From the NCBI GenBank assembly GCA_016929115.1, contig JAFGJL010000079.1, positions 1-56,176 of the forward strand: DNA of 56,176 nt. Reading direction: 5' to 3'. Both the position numbers and the translations under genes were made by a program. How positions within the stretch are numbered: position 1 is the first letter of the stretch; each line of letters starts with the position of its first letter. Below the pieces are notes generated by a model that saw only the letters and a program-made list of their open reading frames with translations, was not told the origin of the DNA and searched no databases. Source of the DNA: Candidatus Omnitrophota bacterium (GTDB lineage: Bacteria; Omnitrophota; Gorgyraeia; 2-01-FULL-45-10). Positions 1-10,100 of the stretch are shown here, piece by piece.

Positions 1-720
1 ATCCGCTGTGGCGTCCCCAACGACCCTCTCGATATCGGCTACATCAGCGCACTTGTAGGACTCAGACTTCGTCATGGCGTCAAGCGGATCGGCCGCTGTG
101 GCTCTCGCCATCCCAGCTCCGTAGTACATGACTGAGGTGCTCTTTATGATAGAGGCGTCCCCGAGCTTGAAGTTATAGGAGTAATCGGCTATCTCGTCGC
201 CCTTCTCTCCTACGAAGTAGGTCTCAGAGAGGAGGTTATCTGCCGTGGCATCGCCAATAACGCGCTCTATCTTGGTGACGTCATCGGTCTTATAGGACTC
301 GCTCTTTGTCATGGCATCAAGGGGATCAGCTAGCGTGGCCCTTATCTGGCCGGCTCCGTAGTACATGACCGAGGTGCTCTTTATTATGCTTGCGTCGCCA
401 AGCTTGAAGTTGTAGGAGTAGTCCGCTATCTCGTCTCCCTTCTCTCCTACAAAGTAGGTCTCGCTTAAGAGGTTGTCTGCTACCGCATCGCCTACGACCC
501 TTTCGATCTTGGTAACGTCATCAGTCTTGTAGCTCTCGCTCTTGGCCATAGCGTCAAGAGGATCTGCGGCTGTGGCCCTCGCTACGGCTGCACCATAGTA
601 CATGACGCTTGTCGACTTGATTATAGAGGCGTCGCCCAGCTTGTAGTTGTACGAGTAATCCGCGATCTCCTCTCCCTTATCTCCCGCGTAGTACGTGGCG
701 GACGTAAGATTGTCATCGGC
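1..720 (-). repeat. Near-identical 237-bp (79-aa) coding tandem repeats, about 3 copies, running off the left edge
   Basis: The anchor gtcatggcgtcaag / gtcatggcatcaag / gccatagcgtcaag occurs at 71, 308 and 545, exactly 237 bp apart. Confidence 0.9.
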
Positions 721-3700
721 GCCCACGCCGTCTTTATCGATGTTCGCCAGAGAATCTGTCCTGTACAGCTCGCTCTCTGTCATCGCATCTTCAGGATCGG
801 CGTCCGCAGCCCTGTCAAATGCCGCATTATAATAAAATACCGAGACGTTCTTGACCGTCGTCCCGGCCGTATCATACGCATAGGAATAATCAGCTATCTC
901 CTCGCCCTTCTCGCGCTTCAGCCCCGTCCCATCGATGATGTTGTAGTAGGTCTCCGATTTCAGGGTGCCGATGATGGGTGAGCCGTCAGGGTTCTCTCCG
1001 GCTATCCTGTAGGTATCGGACCTTATCATCAGGTCTTCCGGCCCTGCCTGGTCTGCCGTCTTGTCGCCCTCGTAAATATAGACCGTTTTCGATGTTTCTC
1101 TTGTGCCACCGTTGTCGTAGGTGTAGGTGTAATCGGCCACCTCTTCGCCCTTGGACCGCTTGACTCCGTCAGAATCGATGATGTTATAGAATGTTTGCGA
1201 CTTCAGGGTACCGACGTTCAGCGTCTCCTTCACGCCGTCACCGTCGTCGTCCGTATAGAAGACCCTGTAAGTGTCCGAATGTATCATGAGGTCGATGCAT
1301 TCGGCCTGGTCGGCCCTATGCTCGCCCTCGTAGATGTAGATGGTCTTTGCAGTTACATTTGTTCCTGCCTTATCGTAGTTATACGTGTAATCGGCCACCT
1401 CCTCGCCCTTCTCGCGCTTGGTGCCGTCCGGATTGTAGATGGAATAGAAGGTGCTGGATTTCAGCGTCCCCACATGCATCGTTTCGGCTATCCCGTCCCC
1501 GTCATCATCCGTATAGAAGATCCTGTAGGTATCGGACTCTATCATCAAGGCGGTCGACTCTGACTGGTCGGCTGTCTTGTCGCCTTCGTAGATATAGACG
1601 GTCTTTGACGTGATCCTTGTGCCGGTCCTGTCATAAGTGTATGTGTAATCCGCGACCTCTTCGCCCTTCAGCCTCTCTGTCGCATCCGGGTTGGTTATTG
1701 AATAGAACGTCTGGGATTTCAGGGTGCCGATTATGGGGCTGCCGTCCGGGTTCTCTCCGGCTATGCGGTAGGTATCGGACCGTATCATCAGATCTGCGGC
1801 ATCAGCCTGGTCGGCCGTCTTGTCGCCTTCGTAGATATAGATAGTCTTTGCTATTACATTAGTGCCGGTCCTGTCATAGGCATAAGTGTAGTCCGCTATC
1901 TCCTCGCCCTTATCGCGCTTCGTTCCGGTCGAATCTATGAGATTATAGAAGGTCTGTGATTTCAGGGTGCCGATATTGAGGGTCTCGTTGATGCCGTCGC
2001 CGTCAGTATCGGTATAGAAGGTCCTGTAGGTATCCGAACGCTCCATGAGGTCGGTAGCCAGCGCGGTGGCGGCCGTGTTCCCGCCTTCGTAGATGTAGAC
2101 GGTCTTTGCCGTGACCTTCGTGCCCGTGGAGTTATACGCGTAGGCGTAATCGGCTACCTCTTCGCCCTTCAGCCTGCCGTCCGTATGGTAGAAGGTCTCG
2201 CTCTTCAGCGTGCCTATATTCATCGTTTCGGCTATGCCATCACCGTCATCATCGGTGTAGAAGACCCTGTATGTCTCGGTCTCGGTCAGGCAATCGCGGT
2301 AATTGGCGTCGTTCGCGGTAACGCCGCCGGCATAATAATAGATGGTCTTTGACGTCACCAGGCCTGCCTTGCTGTAATTCAGGGTGTAGTCGGTGACCTC
2401 TTCGCCGTTCAGGCGGTGCTCGGTATCATAAAAGGTTTCGCTCTTCTTCGTCCCTGCCGCTATCTCGGCATCCGTGATAATACCGTCGCCGTCCGCGTCA
2501 ATATCCCCCCAGTAAGTGACCGCCTTTTCCTTTGGGTCGCGGTAGTAGCCGTCCGCGGCCCGCTTATCCCCCTTGTAATAATAGACCGTTGTGTCGGTAA
2601 CGCTGCCGTCCTCGGCAAAGTTCTGCGTGTAGTCGGCTATCTCCTTGCCCTTCTCGCCCGCGTACAGCGTATTCGAGGACAGGTATTCGGTGCCATCCGC
2701 CTTCTTGGTGTAGGTCGCGCTCGAAATGAGCTTATTGTCGACATCGTAAGTATATTTTGTCCTAATATAATAATTAAGGGGATCTGTGACCTTGTAGTAC
2801 AACGTCTCCTGGATCTTATTGTCATCGCCTGTTCCAGCGTAGGTGGACTTCTCGATAAGGCGGTCTGTGCCGTCTGAGACGTCGTATTTCTTCGTTTCGG
2901 TTATGTCCTCACCGGCATAGGTGTAGTCGATCCTGAACTTTGCCTCATATTCGCCGGTGCCCGGGTTCAGCCTGTAACCGGCATAGATCTTTTCGACCTT
3001 TGAGGAGTCCTTATCCCCGAAATAGATGATGAGCTCTATAAGCCGCTCATCTCCGGGCATCGTCTTGTCCTTGTAACCCACCCAGTACGGTAAGGCAGTC
3101 TTCTCATCGGTCTTCTTCTCCGAGCCGTCCCTCCAGAAGGCAAGGTCTATCTCAGGCCGTCTTGTCACATCGAACTTCATTATCTGCTCAAGCGCGCCCG
3201 CGACATCATAATCATAATCGTTCAGGTTGTGGGCGTCTTCGATATCATCAGGGTCGGTCAGGGTATAGGCAGCCCCCATGCCGCCAGCGCCGCCTTCATC
3301 GCTACTCTGGCGCTTCTGCAAAGGCCAATCCTCATCTTCCGGAGCCTGGAGCTTGCGCTTTAAGGCGTCATCCAGGGACCACCCCAGGTCCTCCATCTCC
3401 TGCTTCTCGCGCACAACGGCCTCATGCTTCTGCTGCTGCTCCTGGATAAAGGCGGGTGAGAACGACCAGGACTGCTGCTTCTCCTGGCGGCTCGGCAAAA
3501 GGCTGTCAACGACCGATTTTCTCTCTTTATAAGAAAGGAGGTCATAGTTCGTGACCTCCACTTCTTTTGAGCCTTTCTTTTCTGCTATAGGTGGCAAGCG
3601 TTCAGGAATAGAACCACTTGTTTGCGCAGGCTTCGGTGCGGTATATGAATAGAAGAGGTCTCCGCCCGCCCATGTGATGTCGTACCATAGGAATGAGATG

Positions 3701-3765
3701 ACGATGAAGAGCGAGATAGTCTTCACCCATATCCGTTTGCGAGGGTCAGTATAATAGTCTATCAT
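1..3765 (-). CDS. Giant repetitive secreted/surface protein, 5' portion (about 1255 codons; continues past the window start)
   Basis: Continuous minus-strand frame from ATG at 3765 to base 1, translated by eye: MIDYYTDPRKRIWVKTISLFIVISFLWYDITWAGGDLFYSYT..., a hydrophobic N-terminal segment, then tandem units such as GEEVADYTYTYDRTGTRITSKTVYIYEGDKTADQ and ETYFVGEKGDEIADYSYNFKLGDASIIKSTSVMYYGAG. Not in the ORF track because no stop lies inside the window. Confidence 0.85.
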   Translation of the reverse strand, partial: MIDYYTDPRKRIWVKTISLFIVISFLWYDITWAGGDLFYSYTAPKPAQTSGSIPERLPPIAEKKGSKEVEVTNYDLLSYKERKSVVDSLLPSRQEKQQSWSFSPAFIQEQQQKHEAVVREKQEMEDLGWSLDDALKRKLQAPEDEDWPLQKRQSSDEGGAGGMGAAYTLTDPDDIEDAHNLNDYDYDVAGALEQIMKFDVTRRPEIDLAFWRDGSEKKTDEKTALPYWVGYKDKTMPGDERLIELIIYFGDKDSSKVEKIYAGYRLNPGTGEYEAKFRIDYTYAGEDITETKKYDVSDGTDRLIEKSTYAGTGDDNKIQETLYYKVTDPLNYYIRTKYTYDVDNKLISSATYTKKADGTEYLSSNTLYAGEKGKEIADYTQNFAEDGSVTDTTVYYYKGDKRAADGYYRDPKEKAVTYWGDIDADGDGIITDAEIAAGTKKSETFYDTEHRLNGEEVTDYTLNYSKAGLVTSKTIYYYAGGVTANDANYRDCLTETETYRVFYTDDDGDGIAETMNIGTLKSETFYHTDGRLKGEEVADYAYAYNSTGTKVTAKTVYIYEGGNTAATALATDLMERSDTYRTFYTDTDGDGINETLNIGTLKSQTFYNLIDSTGTKRDKGEEIADYTYAYDRTGTNVIAKTIYIYEGDKTADQADAADLMIRSDTYRIAGENPDGSPIIGTLKSQTFYSITNPDATERLKGEEVADYTYTYDRTGTRITSKTVYIYEGDKTADQSESTALMIESDTYRIFYTDDDGDGIAETMHVGTLKSSTFYSIYNPDGTKREKGEEVADYTYNYDKAGTNVTAKTIYIYEGEHRADQAECIDLMIHSDTYRVFYTDDDGDGVKETLNVGTLKSQTFYNIIDSDGVKRSKGEEVADYTYTYDNGGTRETSKTVYIYEGDKTADQAGPEDLMIRSDTYRIAGENPDGSPIIGTLKSETYYNIIDGTGLKREKGEEIADYSYAYDTAGTTVKNVSVFYYNAAFDRAADADPEDAMTESELYRTDSLANIDKDGVGADDNLTSATYYAGDKGEEIADYSYNYKLGDASIIKSTSVMYYGAAVARATAADPLDAMAKSESYKTDDVTKIERVVGDAVADNLLSETYFVGEKGDEIADYSYNFKLGDASIIKSTSVMYYGAGQIRATLADPLDAMTKSESYKTDDVTKIERVIGDATADNLLSETYFVGEKGDEIADYSYNFKLGDASIIKSTSVMYYGAGMARATAADPLDAMTKSESYKCADVADIERVVGDATAD
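900..2420 (-). repeat. Diverged coding repeats of about 240-262 bp with DxDGDG-type motifs
   Basis: Recurring units at about 1011, 1270, 1530, 1768 and 2030 (gtaggtatcggac..atcatca); protein motif SDTYRxFYTDDDGDGxxETxNxGTLKSxTFY. Confidence 0.85.
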
Positions 3766-3812
3766 TTCTTTAACCTTTTTTTATTCTTTTCTAAACTCTA
3801 TTATTAACACCC

Positions 3813-3840
3813 AAAAAAAATTCCGGTGCCTTCTTGCACC
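3813..3840 (-). terminator. Terminator/attenuator-like hairpin in the 5' leader of the giant gene
   Basis: Minus strand: GGTGC-AAGAAG-GCACC-GGAA-TTTTTTTT, about 48 nt upstream of the ATG at 3765. Confidence 0.5.
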
Positions 3841-3843
3841 ACT

Positions 3844-3866
3844 ATATTATATATCATATATAATAT
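3844..3866. promoter_or_regulatory. Perfect 11-bp inverted repeat (possible operator) at the putative giant-gene promoter
   Basis: ATATTATATAT-C-ATATATAATAT, with TTGACA (minus) at 3876-3871 next to it. Confidence 0.45.
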
Positions 3867-3961
3867 GTCGTGTCAATATTAGAATTTAAACTTTTTTAAA
3901 TACTAACGATTATGTCATACTACTAAAATTAAGCGCTTTTGTTTTTCTAATAAATCCGCTT

Positions 3962-6900
3962 TTAGCTGACTGTTTTCGCCTTGGCGAGCCACTCTCTAGC
4001 CCTGGCCTGGCCGTCTTCGAAGATAAGATAAGCGCTCGGGACCATGACCAGTGTCAGGACAGTGGAGCTGCTAAGGCCGCCCATTACCGTGATGGCGAGC
4101 GGGCTCCAGAGGTTTGAGCCTTCGGCAGTGCTTATGGCCATGGGCAGCAGGCCCAGAAGGGTGGTGATGGTGGTCATCAAGATCGGCCTGAGCCGGTCGC
4201 GGGAAGCTATGATCACTGCTTTTAACGAGCCTATGCGGCTCTTCTTCTTAAGGAAATTGATATGGTCGATAAGGAGAATGGCGTTATTGACTACTATGCC
4301 TCCAAGCATCATTAAACCTACAAGAACGCCCATGCCGACCGACTTCCCTGATATATACAGCGAGACTACCACTCCTATCAGGGCCAGCGGCACAGAGACC
4401 ATTATGATGAAAGGTTGATAGTACGATTCAAAAAGCGAGGCAAGCACCAGATAGATGAGGATGGCGATAAGCCAGATGATGGCACGGAACTGTTTCTGGG
4501 TAGCTATCATCGTTGGATAGTTGCCCCCCACCCTGTAATAGTAGCCTTCGGGGAATTTTATGTCGCTCAAAGCCGTGCGGGCAAAGGTTACCGCTTTGCT
4601 CATAGGGTATTTGCCGACGTTTGAGCTGACCTGGATCATGCGCATCTTGTTCTTGCGCCAGATCTCGCTGGGGCCCAAGCCGTATTTAAAGTCGGCCAGC
4701 TGGTCCAGATACACGACCTCGTCATCCTTGTTCAAAAAAACGAGCTTGTGGAGGTCCTTGAACGTCTTGCGGTACTTTTCATCTAGCCTGGCGATAGTCT
4801 CGACCTCGCTCGATTCCGTATGGAACAACGTGGCGCGCAAACCCCTCATCTGCGCGTGTATCATGTTGGCCACATCCGACACGGAGAAGTCGACAAGGCT
4901 CGCCTTGTCCCTGCTGACCTTCAATCCAAGCTCGGGCCGGCCTTCCCTCATCCTTATCTTGGTATCGGTAAAGCCCTTTACCCCGCCGAGCCGCGATGCC
5001 ATGGCAACGGCTATTTCTCTCAGGGTATTATAGTCATAACCGAATATCTCGAGCACGATCTCTTTTGTGCCGACTTCCTGTTGCTCCTCAAAATAGATGA
5101 AGGCAGGACGTATCCTCTCGACCTTCGGGCGGAGGCTCTCGATAACCTCAGCGATGGATCTCTTTCTCTCCGTGAGACTTACGAGCTCCACATAGACCTT
5201 GCTAGACCACGGCTCGACCCTCGCGGAGAAGGTCTTGACCTCCGGTATCTCCTTGGCGAGCGCCTCGACCCTCTTTACCACCTTATCGGTCGCCTCAAGT
5301 TTCGTGCCTGTAGGCAGTTCTATGAATATGGTGAACTTGTTCTGTTCAGTCGTTCCGAGGAACTCCATGCCGAGCCGCGTGAAGAAGAAGAACGCGATGC
5401 CTAGGGCGATGAAGGCATACAAGAACATGCGGTACCTGCGCCTTATGACATAGGTGACCCATTTCCGCTGCACGTCATAGAGGACCTTCATGAACTTTAC
5501 AACGCCTTCCTTGCCGTAGCCTTTAGGTATCTCTTCGACCGAAAAATGCATCCTCGAGGCAAGTAACGGGACGACGGTGATCGAGACGAACAGGGAGATG
5601 ATGAGCGAATAGGTCACCGTCCACGCGACGCCGCCGTAGAGCAGTTTTATCTCTTCGCCGACAAAGACCATCGGCAGGAAGACGATGACCGTGGTGAGCG
5701 TCGACGCCCATATCGCTATCCAGACCTCTTCTGCGCCGGCTATGGCGGCCTCCGTGCCCCTCATCCCGGCTTCGTTCTTGCTTATTATGTTCTCGAAAAC
5801 GACTATAGAGTTATCGACGAGCATGCCGACGCCGAGCGCAAGCCCGAAGAGCGTCATGAAGTTTATGGTCAGTTTCTGAGACCACATGAGGATAAAGGTG
5901 ATGATGACCGATATAGGGATGGCGGTGGATACTATCAATACCGGCCTTACCTTGCGTATCGCGACCGCCGCTATCGTCATACCGGCAAGGAGCGGATAAA
6001 GAAGCTTGACAGGGACGAACATCACAGCCAGAAGCAGGCCGCTCGTCAGGTAAACGAGTCTTTTGTTGAGCTTGACAAGGAAATAGGCGAGGACTATCAT
6101 GATAAGCCCGGCGCCCTGCAGGAGCGCCACCTTCAGATTGTCGATGGCGTTTTTTATGAAATCGGCCTGATTACTCGTTATGGCTATATGCAGGTCTTTG
6201 GGCAGGCGCTCCCTTAGCTTCTGGACCTCTGCCTCCACCTGGTGGGCCACCTGGATCGTGTTCGCGGTGGATTCTTTCTGCAGGTAGACGGAAACGACAG
6301 GCCTGACATTGACGCGCGCGTATCCTGTCGGCTCCAAATATGAATCGAGGACGTTCGCCACATCCTTTAGCCGCACGATAGCTCCGTTCGGGAGCGTGGA
6401 AACGGAGATGTTCTTTATATCGTCGACGCTGAGGTAAAGGCCTATTGCCCGGATAAGATATTTCTTTTCCTCCTGGTCTATGCCTCCAGAGAGCAGGTTC
6501 AGGTTATTGGCGCCGATGGCCGAGATGACCCTTTCAAGCGATATGCCGTACGCCACAAGCCTGCGCTGGTCGACCTCGACGAGGATCTTCCGCTCACGGC
6601 CGCCGGCCACCTCGACATCGGCGATGCCGTTCACGCGCCTCAGGCCCTCCTTTATCGTCTCGTCGACGATCTTCCTTATCTCTTCAGTCGTCCTCCTAAG
6701 GCTGGTCACGGCCAGTATCATGATGGGCACGTCGGACCGCTTGAACTGGGCGATGACCGGCTTCTCTATCTCTTTCGGCAGCTTGTTCTTTATGCGCGCG
6801 AACTTTTCCCGCACATCAAGCGCCGCGAAGTCCATGTTCGTGCCGGGAGTGAAGCTTAGAACGACCGTCGATTCGCCTTCCTTGGATATCGAGAGCATCT

Positions 6901-7138
6901 CCTCGAGATGGCCCACCGAACCGACGCCCTCCTCTACCACCTTCGTCACCAGGGTCTCGACCTCGGTAGGCGGCATGCCGCCGCGCACGCCTATGATGAT
7001 GGATATCTCTCCGAAACTTATATTGGGATATAGCTCGACGGGGAGTTGCGTGATGGCAAGGATGCCGGCTACGATGAGTATCGTATAGACCATCAGCATC
7101 GTGACCGGCCTTTTTATGCTAAAGGCGGGTAAACTCAT
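3962..7138 (-). CDS. RND-family efflux permease (second permease of the operon)
   Basis: 1058 aa; AcrB/HAE1-like motifs (FSIKRPVTMLM, GMLVDNSIVVFENI, C-terminal GGIVVNNAILLIDHIN..RLRPILMTTITTLLGLLPMA); TAATG overlap with the upstream permease. Confidence 0.93.
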   Translation of the reverse strand: MSLPAFSIKRPVTMLMVYTILIVAGILAITQLPVELYPNISFGEISIIIGVRGGMPPTEVETLVTKVVEEGVGSVGHLEEMLSISKEGESTVVLSFTPGTNMDFAALDVREKFARIKNKLPKEIEKPVIAQFKRSDVPIMILAVTSLRRTTEEIRKIVDETIKEGLRRVNGIADVEVAGGRERKILVEVDQRRLVAYGISLERVISAIGANNLNLLSGGIDQEEKKYLIRAIGLYLSVDDIKNISVSTLPNGAIVRLKDVANVLDSYLEPTGYARVNVRPVVSVYLQKESTANTIQVAHQVEAEVQKLRERLPKDLHIAITSNQADFIKNAIDNLKVALLQGAGLIMIVLAYFLVKLNKRLVYLTSGLLLAVMFVPVKLLYPLLAGMTIAAVAIRKVRPVLIVSTAIPISVIITFILMWSQKLTINFMTLFGLALGVGMLVDNSIVVFENIISKNEAGMRGTEAAIAGAEEVWIAIWASTLTTVIVFLPMVFVGEEIKLLYGGVAWTVTYSLIISLFVSITVVPLLASRMHFSVEEIPKGYGKEGVVKFMKVLYDVQRKWVTYVIRRRYRMFLYAFIALGIAFFFFTRLGMEFLGTTEQNKFTIFIELPTGTKLEATDKVVKRVEALAKEIPEVKTFSARVEPWSSKVYVELVSLTERKRSIAEVIESLRPKVERIRPAFIYFEEQQEVGTKEIVLEIFGYDYNTLREIAVAMASRLGGVKGFTDTKIRMREGRPELGLKVSRDKASLVDFSVSDVANMIHAQMRGLRATLFHTESSEVETIARLDEKYRKTFKDLHKLVFLNKDDEVVYLDQLADFKYGLGPSEIWRKNKMRMIQVSSNVGKYPMSKAVTFARTALSDIKFPEGYYYRVGGNYPTMIATQKQFRAIIWLIAILIYLVLASLFESYYQPFIIMVSVPLALIGVVVSLYISGKSVGMGVLVGLMMLGGIVVNNAILLIDHINFLKKKSRIGSLKAVIIASRDRLRPILMTTITTLLGLLPMAISTAEGSNLWSPLAITVMGGLSSSTVLTLVMVPSAYLIFEDGQARAREWLAKAKTVS

Positions 7139-10100
7139 TACTTCTTTTTCCTCTTAAAGACCTTGTCGCGCCATTCCGTCACTGTCAGATAAAGCGTCGG
7201 GATGACTATGAGGGTGAGGAACGTAGATATGGCCAGACCGCCCATAACGGTGATGGCCATCGGCGCGCGCAGCTCCGAACCTTCGCCGCCCAAAAACGCC
7301 ATGGGGACGAGGCCCAGGATGGTGGTGACCGAGGTCATCAAAATGGGGCGCAGGCGTATCTTGCTGGAATTGACGACAGCGTCACGCACGCTCATCCCTT
7401 TCGACAGAAAGAGGTTGATGCAGTCGATAAGGACGATGGCGTTATTGACGACGATCCCGCCGAGGACGCCGACGCCCATGAGGACATAGGCGCTCACGCT
7501 CGTACGGGTGACAAAGAGCGCCACTGCCACGCCTATAAGGGAGAGGGGTATGGTGAACATGATTATGAGCGGCTGCCATAACGACTCAAAGAGCGCGGCC
7601 ATGATCATGTAGACGAGCAGGAACGCCGCGGTGATGGCGTTCTGGAGGCTCACGAACGATTCCTTCATCTCTTCCGTCTGCCCGGCGAGCTTCACGGTAT
7701 AATCTTTCGGGACATCCAGACCGTCCAGCATGGCATTTACGTCCTGGGTGACGTCTTTTAAGGGCCTGTCGTATATATTGGCGTAGACAAGTACGGTGCG
7801 CTGCTGGTTTGAGCGCTTGATCTCGCTTGGGCCCTTGCCCTTACCGAACCGCGCCACGTTCGAGAGCGGGACGCTGATCCCGGAGGGTGACTGGATCTGG
7901 AGCCTGCCGAGCTTGGCGAAATCATCCCTGTCCTTTTCCTGCATCCTTACCCGGATATTGAATTCCTGCCCTTTCTCCTTGAATTTGCTCGCGATAACGC
8001 CCTTCAGCCCTATAAGCGCGGTCTGCGCGATATCCGTAACGGAAAGGCCGTATAAAGACGCCCTGTCCTTATCGATAAATATCTTCGTCTCGGGCGAGGC
8101 CTCAGCCATGTCGCTCTTGACGCCGTAGACGCCCGGTATCCCGGACAACCTTTTCTGTATTTCGCGCGCCAGGCTCTCCAACTTATTGAGTTTCGGCCCT
8201 TTGATGTCGATAGTGACCGGCGCCGCTGCAGCAAACCCGGTCGCCAGCACGTTCTCCTGGAGGCCGTATTCTATGCGCGCGTCACCCACGTCCATCCCGC
8301 CAATATGGTTCTTTATGATCTGGACGACGTCGTTTGTCTTCAGCTTCCTCTTCTTTTTGAGGTTTATAGCTATTTCGGCCTGATGAGGGCCGAGGCGCTC
8401 CAGGACATGCTTTGTCGTGGCTTCCCGAGAAGAGCCGACGGTCGTATTGACATTATCGACTTGAGGGATCGTCAGGATATATTTTTCTATCGCATCGGAG
8501 AGGGCGTTCGTCACATCGACCCGGGTCCCTGCCGGCATATCGATCTTTATCATGAACTGTCCGGTGTCGACCTTGGGCATGAGCTCCTTATCCATGAATA
8601 TAAAGAGGCTCATCGAAGCGAGGAATATCATGAAAGTCAAGGAATACGCCTTCTTCCGCTGGGCGATGTACACCTGAAGAAGCCCGCCGTAGAACTTGCG
8701 CAATTTCGCCATGGCGCCGGTCGTATCCAGTTTTGACAGGTCGTTCTCGTCCTCAAGCGTCACTCCCTTACCCATTTTCACGCCGCGCGAGGAAAGCAAG
8801 GGGATGATGGTCATGGACGCCACTAGCGAGGCAAGAAGCGAAAACGTGACTGTCAGCGCGAAGTCCTTTGATATCTGGCCTATGATGCCCACGACGAATA
8901 TTAGAGGCAAAAAGACAACGATGGTGGTAAGGATAGACCCCGATATAGCTACCGTGACTTCGTTCGCCCCTGCCACTGCCGCGTCCTTGGGGCTCTCCCC
9001 CATCTGCATATGCCTGAAGATGTTCTCCACGACGACTATGGCGCAGTCGACAAGGCTCCCGACGCCGAACGCCAGGCCTCCGAGCGACATCATGTTTATG
9101 GTAACGCCGCTGAAGAACATGAGGGCGAACGTCGACATGACCGATATCGGTATGGTCAGGGTGACTATGAAGGCGCTCCAGAAATTCCTCAGGAAGTAAT
9201 AAAGGACGAGGAAGACGAGCACGCCTCCCTGCCAGGCGGCGTTCCACACGCCGGCGATGGAGCTCTTTATGAATTCCGACTGGTCATAGACGACCGCGAT
9301 GTCGATATCCTTCGGTATGTCCGGCCGCATCTCCTCGAGCTTCTTCTTGACCTTGCTGATGGTCCTTACCGTATTGCCAAGCGCCTGTTTCTGTATCGCT
9401 ATGGAGAGGTTCTCCCTGCCGTTATACCGCGAATAGCTCGTCCTCTCTTTGACCGTATCCGTGACCGTTGCCACGTCTCTCAGGTATATGAGCCGCCTGT
9501 CCCTGCTGATCGGGGAGCGCTGGGCCATGCTCATCTCGGGCTGGCCCCTGTACGGCCCTTCCTGGCCGGTGGCCGCCTCGGACCCGACGGCTATATTCTC
9601 TATGTCCCGGACATACTCGAACTCGCCGAGCGTCCTTATGAGATATTCGTAGAAGCTTTCCTTGATGGTCCCGGCCGGATAGTTGAGGTTCGCGTTGGTG
9701 ACCGCCTTGGATACGTCGAGGATCGGGATGTTGCGGGCGAATATCTTATCCTGGCTTACATCGACCTGTATCTCCCTCTCCAGGCCGCCTGAGATCGTCG
9801 CCGAGGCCACCCCCTCGACCTTTTCCAGCTCGTCCTTTATCATGCGCCTGATGAGCTCCCGCAAAAGCACCGGAGAGCGCTCGATAGAAGTCGTTACGCT
9901 CAGTATGAGGATCGGCTTGTCAAATGGGTTGAACGGCAGGACGACGGGCTCTTCCGCTTCCCTGGGCAGCCTTTCTTTTATAAGGTCTATCTTTTCGCGC
10001 ATGCCGAGCGCCGCGAAGTTTATGTTCTGGTTCCAGCCGAATTCGGCGATGACCATCGACAGGCCCTCGCGCGAGATGGAATGGATGCGCTTTACCCCGC

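Noticed and set aside
1-720. 237-bp periodic repeat as a possible CRISPR or satellite
   Set aside because: The repeat is continuous coding sequence with no spacers; the period is an exact multiple of 3 and the frame stays open.
978-2877. Plus-strand ORFs 978-1163, 1195-1563, 1347-1613, 1617-1844, 2416-2877
   Set aside because: They are antisense shadows of the giant repetitive minus-strand gene.
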